Shown here: positions 46,161-57,893 of the stretch, piece after piece
Layout of the letters: every line of letters starts with the position of its first letter
Numbering within the stretch: position 1 is the stretch's first letter
Assembly (NCBI RefSeq): GCF_004664715.2
Contig: NC_051064.1
Span: 113,136,240 to 113,200,239 of the forward strand
DNA: 64,000 nt
Direction of reading: 5' to 3'
Source of the DNA: Peromyscus leucopus
Taxonomy: Eukaryota; Chordata; Mammalia; Rodentia; Cricetidae
Notes under the pieces: generated by a model
What the model was told of the DNA's origin: nothing
Database searches by the model: none
The model's input: the letters and a program-made list of their open reading frames with translations, nothing else
Translations under genes and position numbers: made by a program

Positions 46161-48647
46161 CTCATTCTTTGGCTAAAAATTCAGACTTCATATATTTAAG
46201 AGAGCAAATTTGGGGGCTTAGCCTAGAATTCATGTGTTGCCTGAATTGATATGTAGAAACCTGGGGTTTGATTTGTAGATGTGGACTTTGTTAATCTATG
46301 GATTTAGGGTTTGGGGTAGTTCATAAGAGTATTTATATCTTCACAGCCAATTAATTTCCTTTTAGTCTTAGAATGTTCTCTATGGCAGTTTTTGTGTCAT
46401 CTCTGGTCTTTATCTTTAGAGTTGGCCTCCCAGTCTGGTTATTTTGTAAGTGTGTTAGGTGTGTTTCCCTGGTTCCCTTATGGGGTTCTGAGAAGACTTA
46501 ACCAAAGCTGAAGATATGTCTGGTCACTTTTCTCTCTACTCAAAAAGTATTGGCCAGGAAAATTCACCTGTTTTCCTCTGATGCTCAGCCAAGAACGTCC
46601 CCTGAAAATTCTTCCAAGGGATTGTTGCTAATACCACTACGCTTCATCTGCCAACTGACTGAAAAGAAGGGAGTCGCTGTGAGGGAGTTCCACCTGAGCA
46701 TTTCCTCTCCAGCTCTGCTCCTTCCCTCCTAATCAAGTGGTACCACAAGATGTCATTTCCGAAGCTGCAGCTGTCCTAGGGTACCAGCTCTTTTTCCAGC
46801 TAGACATTGATCTGTAGCTGCTGTGAGAAGCCACAGCCCTGAACTCAAGCCATACTCAGAACCAGCAGCCAGGGTGTGGGCAGGGGTTTGAGAGAGGTCT
46901 CTGAACTCACTCTTGTGTTTAACCTGTTCCATCTGATCTGGATTTGACTTCATTATATGGTTCCCTACCATTCCCGTTTACTTCTGTATACCAACATATA
47001 GACTTTATCCTGAAACCAGTTTCATAAACGTTATTAAATGTTACTTGAATGTGTGTGAAATTGACAAACCCTTTTTCAATTCTGTCTTGGAAAGTTCTCT
47101 AACTGGCTCAGCCTCCTGACTTCCTCCTATCCTATAGGCCCTGTTACTGTTCACTCCTGGGAGTCTGGTCAGGTGAGCTCCAGAAAAGGAGGGGAGAACA
47201 TTTGATACCCTCTCCTACAAGCACAATACTGAAGTGACTTGCTAAAATCAACAGTATCTTTTATGGTCTTCTTAACCTTAGACTTCCGTGAGCTGTACAT
47301 CCCAGCCTCCAGACACTGAGTGAGGCCATCAATGTGTTCCCTCCACATTCTTTGCCTACTGCTTACAGTGACTCCAGGACTCCTTGTCATCCTCCATTCT
47401 AGGTCACTGCCCTGTGTTCTTGGATTATCATTTGTGTCTTTGAAGAATTTGTTTAAAGGTTTGAGGAAGCAATTCCAATTCCCTATTGCCTTTTAATAGT
47501 CTCAGGTTTTTGGAAGGCTTCTGGTTTAGAAGGCTACCATGATCTGACCCTGTGAGTTTTATGAGCCATCCAGGTAGGTGTTCATCTGAATCAAAAGCAT
47601 TCATAGCCTGGGTTGGATGGGAACATTCTTGTGGAGTCAGTTTCTAATGCAAGGGGTTAAGAGTTAAAGTTTTGTAGGTTTGGTTTAGCCAATGGAATTA
47701 AAAAACATTACCTCTGTAGTTGTATTAAAGCTAGATGTGCTGACCTGGGCATGCCTGGTAGCAGGCTAGATTTCAGAGACTGCAGAGTTCCGACACACTT
47801 CCTCATAGGATATGGGAGAGAGTCTTCCCTGTCTCCATTTGCAGCATCCCTGCTGAGACACTTCTGCCCATCCATTCATCTACCCAGTTCAAGATCCCAC
47901 AAGTGGGTAGGACACAGTCCTAAAATCAGTTCAAAAATAACTACCTTGGACATTGCATTTGCATCTGTGTAACCCATCACACTCATTTCTTATGTGATCA
48001 TCTTAACATTCTTGTGTACACTTTGAGGCTTCTTCCCATTTTAGCCCTGTCGTGTACTCGCTGTGTGACCAAAGGGGGAGGAAGTTCTCTGAACGCTTCG
48101 CAGTTCACCTCACCTTCCATGGTTGTCATCAGCCCACTGCTGTGAATGAGCCAGAGACGATCACTCCAGTTCTACACACAGTACTCGAAAGGTTGTGACT
48201 TGCCTTATGTCCCCATCGTCTTAGCAAAAGTATCAAGGCTCAAGACCTGGCCTCCTGTTTTCATTGTCCTAGACATTGTCTACATTCTCCCCAGGAGAGT
48301 AGCTCTTGGAATCCTCTTTTATATGCAAAAGTTAAGTGTGTGTTCTTCTGGAAAGGGAATCTGTATTCATCAGATTCTTAATGGGAACTGTTAACTGGAA
48401 AAAACAATCGAAGAGCCACTGTTTGCATCAAGCAAACAATATCAGATTAATTGCCATGTTGAAGCTGTGTGGTTTTCTATTTTATATCCAAAAGACGCTC
48501 CCAAAGATGGTTAAATGTAAAAACCAGTCAATTCTCTTCCCTTGAACTTGCCTCTGCATTGAGTATCTCTAGCTTTTCTCAAAAAATCAGCTTTGGAAAA
48601 CAGTAAGAGTCCTTACCACTCACTCTGTTCCCCTCCACTGAAAATTT
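46161..48647 (+). other. Intergenic, no gene seen
   Basis: Between Faf1 and Dmrta2. Unique sequence without young SINEs; no exon-like unit, RNA gene or strong motif cluster seen. Confidence 0.5.
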
Positions 48648-48770
48648 TGTTTGAGACAGGATTTCACTGTTTAACCCTGACTGGCCTGAAACTCAGAGAG
48701 ATCTGCCTGCCTCTGCCTCTGTGCTGGGATAAAGGTGTGCACTCAGCTTCCAGTACATTGTGAAAGCTTA
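48648..48770 (-). mobile_element. B1 SINE
   Basis: Antisense B1 with deletions: 'gtttgagacaggatttcact', 'ctgcctgcctctgcctctgt', 'gctgggataaaggtgtgc'. Confidence 0.88.
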
Positions 48771-48871
48771 TCTGACAGGAATTACAATGAAGAGAAACCT
48801 GATCTTTTTTTCACTCTCTTAACTCTTTTTCACAATTTGTTAGTTCTTGGTTTTGCCAAGTAGTAGTATGT

Positions 48872-49062
48872 GCTTAAGAGCCCGTCTTCTAAAGCCGTTC
48901 TGCCTGGGTGCAGGCACCAGCTCCACTCACTCACTAGCACTGTGCCTTAGGGAAGTCACCTCACCTTCTTGCACCACAGCTTTTCAGCTATAAAAGGAAT
49001 TACTAATAGCAACTTGTTGATAAAATCTTAGAAAATTTCAGTAAAGCAGTTGGAACAGCTGT
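48872..49062 (+). mobile_element. MIR relic
   Basis: Sense MIR nearly end to end: 'agagcccgtcttctaaagcc', 'gttctgcctgggtgcagg', 'ctcactagcactgtgcctta', 'gggaagtcacctcaccttct', 'tataaaaggaattactaata'. Confidence 0.75.
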
Positions 49063-49204
49063 TGTCTGCCCTGTAGACCCAGAGGATTGTAATAGTGTGG
49101 TGGCCTCGAGAAGTGGCAGTTTCTGGGGAATGGCACACAGGACAGACTAAAAAGCAGTCCAGGAGATCCTGCATTCCAGAGCCCTAGGGAAGGTTGGCGT
49201 TAAG

Positions 49205-49390
49205 ATGAGTCAGATACTCAGTGCACTACAAACCTTTCTAGCCTCACAACAACCCTGTGGGTAGACGTTCTAAACCTCCTTCATACAGGAAACCAGCTCC
49301 AAGCAATGATCTCAAGCCCTGCACACATCAAGGGGGCAGGGCAGAGTTCTGCATCTGTCCTTTGACTCCGGACTCCTGCATGTCTGCCCC
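49205..49390 (-). mobile_element. MIR relic
   Basis: Antisense MIR: 'agatactcagtgcactacaa', 'agcctcacaacaaccctgtg', 'gggtagacgttctaaacctc', 'gactccggactcctgca'. Confidence 0.6.
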
Positions 49391-49669
49391 AGTGCAGTGC
49401 TGCCTTCGAGGGAAGCACAACCACACGACCAAGACTCTCTGATAATAAAGTGTTGAGTGCTAGAAAGAGGAAAGTCATATTTTTAATGGACAGAGGAGTC
49501 TCCATAAGACTCACCCCTGAAGTTCCTAGTGCTACCATTACATGGAAATGCGTCAGAAGCCAGGACTTCAGCAATATTTAAAGCATAGGGGTCTCCCAAG
49601 TCCATTCACTAATCCTTTATCCTACCACAGTATCTTCCCTTCAGAGTATCATCATCTCATTAAGGTTAT

Positions 49670-50250
49670 AATTATATCCTAATTGGTCTCCTTTTCTCCA
49701 GTCCAGTCTCCACATCACTGCCAGAAAGTTCTCTCACTTGCCTCACTGTGTCATCTACCTTGCCTCAATCTCAAAAGCTTCCCTATGCCTTCCAAATAAA
49801 ACCCTAATTTTTGGTTTGGATTTAAGCCCCCGTCACCTACCTTACTTCCTTTCCCACCTGTATCTCCATTTATTCCCTCAACACATACTGACTTAAGAAA
49901 TTTTCCTGAATGTGCCAGCTTTCTGTCGACTTTGGCCGTGCACAGTATTGCCTTCATAGACGGGTACCAGCCTCCATCCTTCACTTTCCGGGTAGACTTT
50001 GCTTCCTCTCACATGTATTCTTGACCATTGCCCTCCCACCACAGGTCAGATGCCTGCGCTGTGAATCTTCAGCCTGAGGCTGCCCTTTTCATTGTGCTGG
50101 GTCTTTCCAAACTGTAATTCAGTTCATGACCTTCCTCACCCTGGTCATGAGCCCCCAAAAGATCAGAATCACTTTATATCCTTAAGATCTAGCAAAATGA
50201 CCGACATACAACAAGCACAATGTAACAAATATTGACTGAATTTGAACAGA
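49670..50250 (+). mobile_element. L2 LINE relic
   Basis: Sense L2-type order: 'ctccacatcactgccagaaa', 'aaagcttccctatgccttcc', 'aaataaaaccctaatttttg', 'tcacctaccttacttccttt', and near the end 'cgacatacaacaagcacaat' with 'aaatattgactgaattt'. Confidence 0.65.
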
Positions 50251-50479
50251 GATCCTGGCATAAAAGTACTAAAAAATAGTCATTTCCATCCCTGACCTCC
50301 AACTCATCTGGTAATATTGAAAGGCCAAGAAATTATATCTTGATTATTTATTTCCAGAACCAGCCCAGGGTCTGGGACATAGCAGGTATGTACCCAATGG
50401 CTACTGAAGCAAAGCCAACTTGTTTATTAATGAAAGAAAAAAAAGGTAAAGGAATTGGAGTTGAGTTCTTAGGTCAGCC

Positions 50480-50615
50480 CAACATGGTGCTGCACTCTAT
50501 TCATCCACATCATCCTCAGACTCACCCCGTGAATAGTTAGAAAAACGGAGGTTTGGAACGCTGAGTCACCATCCAGAGACACATAACTAACAGGGAGAGG
50601 AATGGGCTTTGATGG
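50480..50615 (-). mobile_element. MIR relic, weak
   Basis: Antisense MIR-like: 'catcctcagactcaccccgt', 'agaaaaacggaggtttggaa', 'agacacataactaacaggga'. Confidence 0.4.
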
Positions 50616-51004
50616 AGCCACATGTGCCCTGAGCACACTCCTGTGCTTCCGATCATGGGTGAGCCCTGCCCTGGCTGCCTTGGCACGCAGAACTTCAGAC
50701 CCAAAGGTAGGTTAAAATTAGTTAACAATATCACACGGTCCCCTGGTTTGCCTTCCAACTATGAAGACCGGTGTCTGGCTCTCAAGCAGGGCTTATCTGT
50801 CCTATATGCCCTCAGAGTTAGAAGTTCCTTCCTCACCCTACACTCCTTTCAAACTCTTCCTGGATAAGAGAGTGCCCCAGTTTTGTTTAAGAAATAAACT
50901 TCCTGACAGTGGGATCAATGATTTGTTTTATTGCCCAGCACAGGCCTGCTACTATGTAGGTGCTTCAAAAACAACTCTTGATAGTGAAAGGATTACTTAA
51001 ACAT

Positions 51005-51205
51005 TGTCTATTATATGCCAGACATTGTGATATTTAATAATATTAACTCATTTGTTCTTTGTATTGTTTACTGGTACTCTAAACTAAGGCCTAGGAGGTT
51101 AGGTCATTTGTTCAAGGTCACACACAACCAGTAAACCAAGGAGCCAGATCAAACACAGTCCATTTGGCTTCAGAGCTTAGGCCAGTACTGCACTGCTTCT
51201 CCAGT
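51005..51205 (-). mobile_element. MIR relic
   Basis: Antisense MIR: 'attatatgccagacattgtg', 'gtcatttgttcaaggtcaca', 'gcttcagagcttaggccagt'. Confidence 0.7.
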
Positions 51206-52734
51206 AAGTTCCTGGAGCCCGAAGCACAAAGCTGGGGCCTCTTCTAATCCCTGTGTTTCCCTGGCAGAGCAGGTATCACATTATCATGATTATTTGTACA
51301 GAAGTCTTTTCCACTGGACTGTAACAGGTCCACACCTGTGGGATCTGGCACAGGGTACTGATAGTAAATGTTACGAATGAACCACAAACTATCCTATGAG
51401 GAGTAACATACAGTCCCTGTTCTATGCACTGAAACTGAGGGCAAGCAACAGAAGTCTGAGCCTCTATATTATATAACACTGACCTATGCTTAGGCCTGCC
51501 TCCACAACAAATATTTGTTCCCGAATGTTTGACCATATCAGCATTTGCCCTATGGAAATAAGGTTAGCCTTGGCTTGCCCACTCATTGAAGCCTTGAAGC
51601 CTTCTTACAAACTTGATTCTCAGCCTCCATCCTTAACCTAAAATGCCCTGACAGGAGTGGTATAGAACCACCAATTTTAATGCTAGAGAATTCCCAGAAC
51701 TATGGAAACCCAAAGTCTCCTCTCCCCCATGAAACTACTTCTCGGGTAAGTCTCATCAGGGAGTATGGTGAACCTGGAAGTCTGAGATCCCAGAATTAGC
51801 CAAGGGAGGTGTCCACAGCATCAGGATGGAGCCTGCCTTCTGGATACAGGTGTCCAGGGCCTGCAAATGTTACCTGCCTCCCATGGGTACACGCTAGTAA
51901 CATTTGCATAAGGCTTTTCTGAGAAGTTGGCAACAGCAAGCCTTACTGAAACTTTTCTCTGTTTTGGGGGTCAGAAGAAGCGGCCAGAAACTTGCTTTAT
52001 TTCCAGAGGTGAATACCAAGGATTCTGCTGAACGTCCATTTAGAAGGCTGGTCTTCCTAGCCACATTGTTGTAATCCTTATCTCAGAACATTATACTATA
52101 GATAAAGAAACTGAGGGCCAGAACAATGAACTGGCTAGTCTAAGGTCTCTGTTATGACATGCCTTTACCCATAGCAAATGTCATAAGGAACTGGCTTGTG
52201 TAGCTATCACTTCCATACTTCAATTTCTTCATGAGTTTCTTCCATGCTGTGGGAAGTGATAGGCAGAATGAAGAATATGCTTTCTTGAACAAAAGTGGTA
52301 TTGCACAATGGAGGAGTCTTTTAAAGAATAAACTGCTGCGTGAGCCCCCAAATAGAAGCCCTGAGAGAGCATATAGGGGTGAGAAAGAGTATGTTTCCCA
52401 GAGGGCTTGGAGTGGCCCTGGGCTGTTCTGCTCTCCTTGTGTGGGCAGAGTGCTTTGTGTTTCATATTCCGGTTAATGTGACCTTCAGAAAATGGAGTGT
52501 GAAGCATGGGCATGGAGAGAGATAGTCCTGAGCCCACCTTGGATCTTGAACAGCCAGAGTATGCTGGGAGGTCATTCAGCCATGGCAATCTATCTGAATT
52601 TGGGTTCTGGGGGCAGGGAGGTTTTCAGATTAGGGTTCAAAATCAAAGGCACCTGAGACCAAGTTCTTTCTAGCTCCAGCTTCCAGATACCCAGTCTTCC
52701 TTCTCATGGAGATAAACAGGATGCTGAGAAGGAG
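51206..52734 (+). other. Intergenic, no gene seen
   Basis: Unique sequence. 52085-52150 ('ataaagaaactgagggccag') is a small antisense MIR core. The 119-residue antisense frame at 52229-52588 has no recognisable domain and no splice or conservation evidence; treated as chance. Confidence 0.45.
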
Positions 52735-53074
52735 TGTTAGTTTGGGTTTCTATTGCTGTTACGAGACACCTTGACCACAGAAACTCTTATAAAGGACAGC
52801 ATTTAATTGGGGCTGGTTTACAGTTCAAAGATTTAGTCCATTATTGCCATGGTGGAAAGCATGGCAATACACAGGCAGACATGGTGCTGGAGAGGTAGCT
52901 GAGAGTTCTACATCTGGATCAGCAGCAGGAAGAAATAGTGAGCCACTGGCTAGGCTCAAGCATCTGAGACCTCAAAGCCCTCCCACAGTGACACATGGCT
53001 TCTAACAAGGCCACACCTCCTAATAGTGCCACTCCCTATGGACCTATGGGGCCATTTTCATGCTAAGTACCGCA
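52735..53074 (-). mobile_element. MaLR (MT/ORR1-type) solo LTR
   Basis: On the + strand it begins TGTTAGTTTGGG, then 'tttctattgctgttacgaga', which is the reverse complement of the standard MaLR LTR 3' end (an agcaatagaaaccc-type phrase). It ends near 'catgctaagtaccgca'. About 340 bases; no internal sequence and no clear 5-base duplication. Confidence 0.75.
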
Positions 53075-54449
53075 GGAATGAAGGATCCTCCAAAGAAGGG
53101 GGTTCCAAACATTGAAGGAAGTGTCCCTCCACACCCAGCAGGCTAGCTCAGGGAACTGGTAGTGAAGAACCAGTCTCTAATTGTAAACAACCCTCTCAAC
53201 CCTCCACACCAGTCTTATGTCCCAGGGAGGATATTTCTCTATTTCCTTCTGATAGTTACTTCTCAGTTTCCTCTGCTAGAAATTGGAGCTGACAAGGGGT
53301 GATTGTATGGTTTCAGAGAGGACAGCACAGAGCCATTTGGGAACATCCCCCATCTGTACCCCACCCCGAATCAGCATGTGCCACTTTTGTCCCTGACGAA
53401 AGACAGTTGAGGCATCTGGAAACATGTTGGAATCTGTCCCAACTGATACAGGAAGAACATGGGGCTCCAAACTGGAGATGGCTGGGCCTGGCAGGTCTTG
53501 AGGAAGTTGGAAAATTAGGAACTGCCTAGTCCAACTAGGAACTTTCTGTGTGACAGAACAGGAAATGGCGGTGGGGGTCAGAGTTAAAAAAAAATTAGGA
53601 AGGGATGAAAACTTACAGGTGACCTGTGAGGGTGCATTTGGCTTCTCCTTTCCACATCCATCCTTCCCTCTTCAGTTTCCTGTGTCCTGGATGCTACAAG
53701 CTGGGAATTCATAGCAACCAGCAATTCCTTGCTGTACTGGGGAGAAGGTCCAGTTGAAGATCTGACTCCAGATCCAGCCCTATCCCCTCTCCTCCCCTTG
53801 TGGTGGCCTGGCTGCTACTGACCTCCAGACAGTCTGACATGGCAGATGAGAGGCAAGTGCAGAGACAGCTGATGACTCCCCCAAGTCAGGCGGTCAGGCC
53901 TTGTCAGTGTCAGTGAAGTGTAGCAACCTTTATACCCAGAATTCTTGACTCAACCAGAGAGACTTGGACTGGACTCAATATCACAGCCAGGGCTCTTGGA
54001 ACATTGCCTTGGAAGCTAATTCCTGAAGTCACCAATCCGAGGATTGGTTCCCAAAGTCCAGGAGGACCTGCAGATCACCTGGACCTTTCTACATCTGACC
54101 ATTTCCCTTCAGCCTGGTTAGTTCAGGGCCTCAAAAAAAACTTTGAGCACTATTTGAAAACTTGACATGGAAGAGAGTTCAGGAGTGAGGCTGGTCCCAA
54201 GATGAAGATAGTCTTAAGTAACTTTCTTAAGCTCATGTCATTAGCAGTTAGATATAATGAGTGAAAAGGTTCTGTTCAAAATAGCTATACACTATACCAA
54301 GGATATGTGTTTAGGAAACAGTATGGAGGGAAAGGGTGAGGTTTACCAAAAATATCCCCCTTAGAAATAAGGTCACACTGTGTTCTGGGTGAAAACATCC
54401 CACGTTGTAAAGATGCACAGTCTCTCTTAAGTAATTTATAAAGACAAGC
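53075..54449 (+). other. Intergenic, no gene seen
   Basis: Unique sequence; nothing recognised. Confidence 0.5.
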
Positions 54450-54582
54450 TCTGCCTGGCCCTGGTGGTGCATACCTTTAATCCCAGCATTTGGGAGGCAG
54501 AAGGCGGCAGATCTCTGAGTCTACAGAGTGAGTTCCAGGAGAGCCAGGGCTACACAGAAAACCCTGTCTTAGAAGAAAGGGG
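54450..54582 (+). mobile_element. B1 SINE, internally deleted
   Basis: Sense B1 'tggccctggtggtgcatacc', 'ggcagatctctgagtctaca', 'agggctacacagaaaaccct'. The gagttcaaggccagcctg part is missing. Confidence 0.92.
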
Positions 54583-54839
54583 GGATCCAATTATTTTATT
54601 TGAAATAGATAAAATGTTGATTCATATTACTGTGTTTTGGAAAAAAAATTGAGATGTTTGAAAAAGAAGAATCAGGAATCAGTAGAATGACCCGCCCTCC
54701 GAAATATTACCCAAGTACAAGAGTTAGAACACTGAGGCTGGGGAAACACGTACTGAAGCCAACACAGGTCATCTGAGATTTCAGTGTGTGGTCAGTGGAG
54801 GAATGGGCAGGTCATGCAATAGTCCTCTGATAACCAGCT

Positions 54840-55740
54840 AATTATTTGGGGGAGAGTTAAGTTACAAACTTCACACCTTCCATAAAAATTATTTTCAACT
54901 GAACTAAGTATATAAAGATAGAAAATGAAAAGAGCTAATAAATGTATTTACTAGCTAAATAAATATAAAAAGAGAGGTAAATGATTTTAGAAGTTTAAAA
55001 CTGGAAAATCTTAAGATACTGTAAATATACGCCATTTATAGTGGAAATTAACAAGTATGGCTACTTAAAAAAAAAAAAAAAAAAAAAAGCTTAAAACCCC
55101 AGGATAGTAATAGCAAAACCAGTAACCCAAAGAATGGAGAAGTGTAGCCCATTTTACAGAAAGGAGGGTGCTGCTGCCTTGAGTGTGTACTGACCTACAG
55201 AGAGGTCCTAAGTTCTTAAAGGATGTATGCATATTATTTAAAAAGACGGACAGCAGTGGCCATGACATAAAGAAAAAACTAAGGAAATGTAAATTGCAGT
55301 GCCTCCGAGATGCTGCTTTTCTTGCTTGAATTAGCAAAGATTAAAAAGACCCCAGGATGCATCTTGAGTGCTTTGCCTGTCACAGCCTTTTCTGTTTGAC
55401 AGGTAGCTATCAAATGCCCTGGAAAAGCCTCTGATGACTTGCCTGCATTTCTAGTATGTTTTCCTAAGGAAATAATTGGTCACATTCACAAAGGCTGCTC
55501 ATGGTAGCAATGTTATCAGAGCAAAAACTGGAGACTAACTATTAAAAAAGAATTGGCAAAATAGGGTACATCCATATAACTGAATATTTTTAAATCCTTT
55601 TAAAGATTGTGTGTGTTGATTAACGTGAAAAATGCTTATATTTGAAAACAAAATGCATATTTTTGTAAATGAACACACAGAATCAGTTTACATAAATATG
55701 TAAAAAATATATGCTACTAAATTTTCTAAAATGTTTAAGA
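54840..55740 (+). mobile_element. Ancient L1 3' region
   Basis: Sense L1M-like text: 'cattctagtatg'-type start, 'ctaaggaaataattggtcac', 'gctgctcatggtagcaatgt', 'cagagcaaaaactggagact', 'gggtacatccatataactga', 'gcatatttttgtaaatgaac'. Frames are destroyed. An A24 tract (55065-55088) sits inside. Confidence 0.65.
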
Positions 55741-55965
55741 TGTTTATTGAGAACAAGCCCTGGCAGCTTCCATTGGGGTCTCTTCAGGAAGCCCCTTCCA
55801 TGCCCACTGTTCTCACTGTGAGGTCAACAGTGGGTGACCTTGTGCCTAGTTGACCGGTGAACTTTGTAAGAGTATAAATAAACGTAGTTAACCTCTGGTC
55901 CTCAGAGCCTGGCACACACTAGGGACTCAACATGAGTGGCCAGATTCTCGGTTTTTCTTGAATAA
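55741..55965 (+). mobile_element. L2-like 3' end relic
   Basis: 'gtgaactttgtaagagtata', 'cctcagagcctggcacacac', 'tagggactcaacatgagtgg' follow the order of an L2 3' end (a 'cctggcacatagtaggtgctcaa'-like phrase). Confidence 0.5.
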
Positions 55966-56049
55966 CTGGAGAATTTAATAAAATCAAACCAAACAAAAAC
56001 AAAAACCTAAGTCCCACATTATGCTCAGAATTGAGGTGAGGAGACAAAG

Positions 56050-56175
56050 GTCTGAGACTGAACACTGGATCTGGATTTCTTTCTTTAGCTTGAGCGGCAT
56101 GGTGGCCCCAGGTAAGTTACCACACTGCTCTAAATTTCGTGAGCCTCTCAGGTCTGAAGTGGGCTATCGCACTGT
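56050..56175 (+). mobile_element. MIR relic
   Basis: 'cactggatctggatttcttt', 'ccaggtaagttaccacactg', 'aaatttcgtgagcctctcag', 'gtctgaagtgggctat': MIR core order. Confidence 0.5.
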
Positions 56176-57059
56176 GTGCTAAGGGAGCAGGCCACACCTA
56201 GAGTTTAGCAGAGTGGAGAACACAGGAGACACTTCAAAACAGAAAGCCTTGAAACCTTGCAGGGCTTGACCAAGGAGGCCAGTGGCTGTGGCTGGAGCTG
56301 GAGCTGACTGGAACTTGGTGTCGGCACCTCCTGCACCAACCACTGCGGTCCCTCCTTCTGCCTCAGTTGGCCCTTCGCCTGCTCCTCGAGTAAGGCACCC
56401 AGTGCTTCTTTCCCTAAAGAAGCTAAGCACCAGCGATTGGACCCCAGGTGCAGGAGAGCCTCGGGTGGAACCCAGAACTTTGCAGACCACTGGCAACTCC
56501 AAGGCTTGGAATTCGCGCTCCTCTGTGTCGCCTTCCAGCTTGGAATCAGTTTCTCACCTGACAAGTGAGATAATGGGACCCAGTAGAGAAAGGTGGGTCT
56601 TCATAAGTCACTGCAGGGAAAAGTGCAAGGCGCTGGAAGAACACGCAAAAGCCCAGAGCCACAGTAGGCAGCGTGGTTTGTTGTTTTGTTCTGTTTCCAA
56701 AGTTGTGTCTTTTCCTTGGCCCTAGCCTCGGCCAGATCAAGGGCCATTTCAAAGGAGACAGCAAACCAGGCTCCCTTCCTCCCCATTCGCGCTGGGAACG
56801 CACGACAGAGCGAGCGTCTTAATCAGCAAGACTGGAGGAAAATGTCTCTTGTGCCGGCGTCCATGCCTGCGTCCACGCAGGACAGGAGTCACTCTGGTGC
56901 GCAAAACGCGCGTCAGGCATGCCTGCCTTCGGAGACGCTGTCTCCCAAGGCGCCTTCTTCCTCCAGCCCTTCCCAGGTGAAGAATTTCAGCCAAACTAAC
57001 GGAATCCAGAGCGGTGGGAAAGGGGTCTGTGCGGGAGGGGCGAATCCGTCCCAGAGCCA
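56176..57059 (+). other. GC-rising intergenic block, no gene
   Basis: Repeat-free sequence with increasing CpG content. Frames of 103-147 residues occur on both strands (for example 56282-56725) but lack recognisable domains; low stop density explains them. Confidence 0.5.
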
Positions 57060-57200
57060 CCGGTTTGGGGATAATTACTTTTAATGTCAGAAAGATTTAG
57101 TTTAATATCATCTCTATTAGGCTGCCGGGAGGGTAATTAAACGGGAAGCGTCGCAGCCGGCAAACAGATGGCGTCTGCTTGCTTCGAGGCCGCGGGCAAA
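57060..57200. promoter_or_regulatory. Candidate homeodomain/E-box regulatory element
   Basis: A sudden AT-rich island in GC-rich, repeat-free DNA. It has two TAATTA cores (57072-57077 and 57134-57139), TTAATG at 57081, a CTATTAG, and a CAGATG E-box (57165-57170) inside CAGATGGCG. Such clusters typify neural developmental enhancers. Conservation and activity are not testable here. Confidence 0.45.
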
Positions 57201-57825
57201 CAGCGCAAAAGTCAACGCTTCCCAGGTCCCCCACTGATGCCCCCAGCCCTTCTCCTAGTCAGTGGTACAGAATCCTCATTCTCAGCTCCCAATCCCACAT
57301 CACCCCAGGTCCCCACCTGGGCCTTCCCCCTGGGCCTCTGCTGTGGAGTGGCTCTGAGTGATGGATGGGGTTGGAATGAGGGTGTGGAGGATTTCTTGGC
57401 TGGGTGCACACGCCCGCTCCCCACTGGCCCGGTAGACTCCTCAGCAAATGATTCTGAGCTGAGGACACTTCTGAAAGTGTGAGTTGGGCCCTGGCTGTCA
57501 ACCACTTCATTTGGAGTGAAGGTCTCTATCCCAGCAGACGGAGAAGGACTAGGGTTCCAAGCCCTGATAGATATGCTCAATGTCGAGGGTGCAGGCTCAC
57601 GACGTGGGACTCTGCAGGCATCTGAGTTTGAGATCACTCACCAAGTGGTTGTGCCTGCAGGCAAACGTGCTTATGAGAGCATACTGTGAGGCCAAACTTT
57701 TTGAAAGGGTCCCTTGGGTGAGAGGGCCACGTCAGAAGTGAGCGCGCCCCCCGTGGGCGTCCACTTCATGTGTACATGAAGGTGTGTCCAAACCTGCAAT
57801 GAGTTGTGTTAGTGTGGTGGGGGGA
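57201..57825 (+). other. Intergenic, no gene
   Basis: Moderately GC-rich unique sequence; frames on both strands show no domain. Confidence 0.5.
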
Positions 57826-57893
57826 GTGGTGGTGGTGGTGGTGGTGGTGGTGGTGGTGGTGGTGGTGGTGGTGGTGGTGGTGGTGGTGGTGGT
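57826..57893. repeat. (GTG)n microsatellite
   Basis: About 22 perfect GTG units followed by ttgggggc. Poly-Val, poly-Thr and similar frames are artefacts of the array. Confidence 0.97.

Noticed and set aside
56089..56111. A 23-base micro-exon between ttctttctttag and gtaagt
   Set aside because: The donor-like word is part of a MIR core (the 'gggcaagttac' region), so the splice match is likely coincidental; no coding context.
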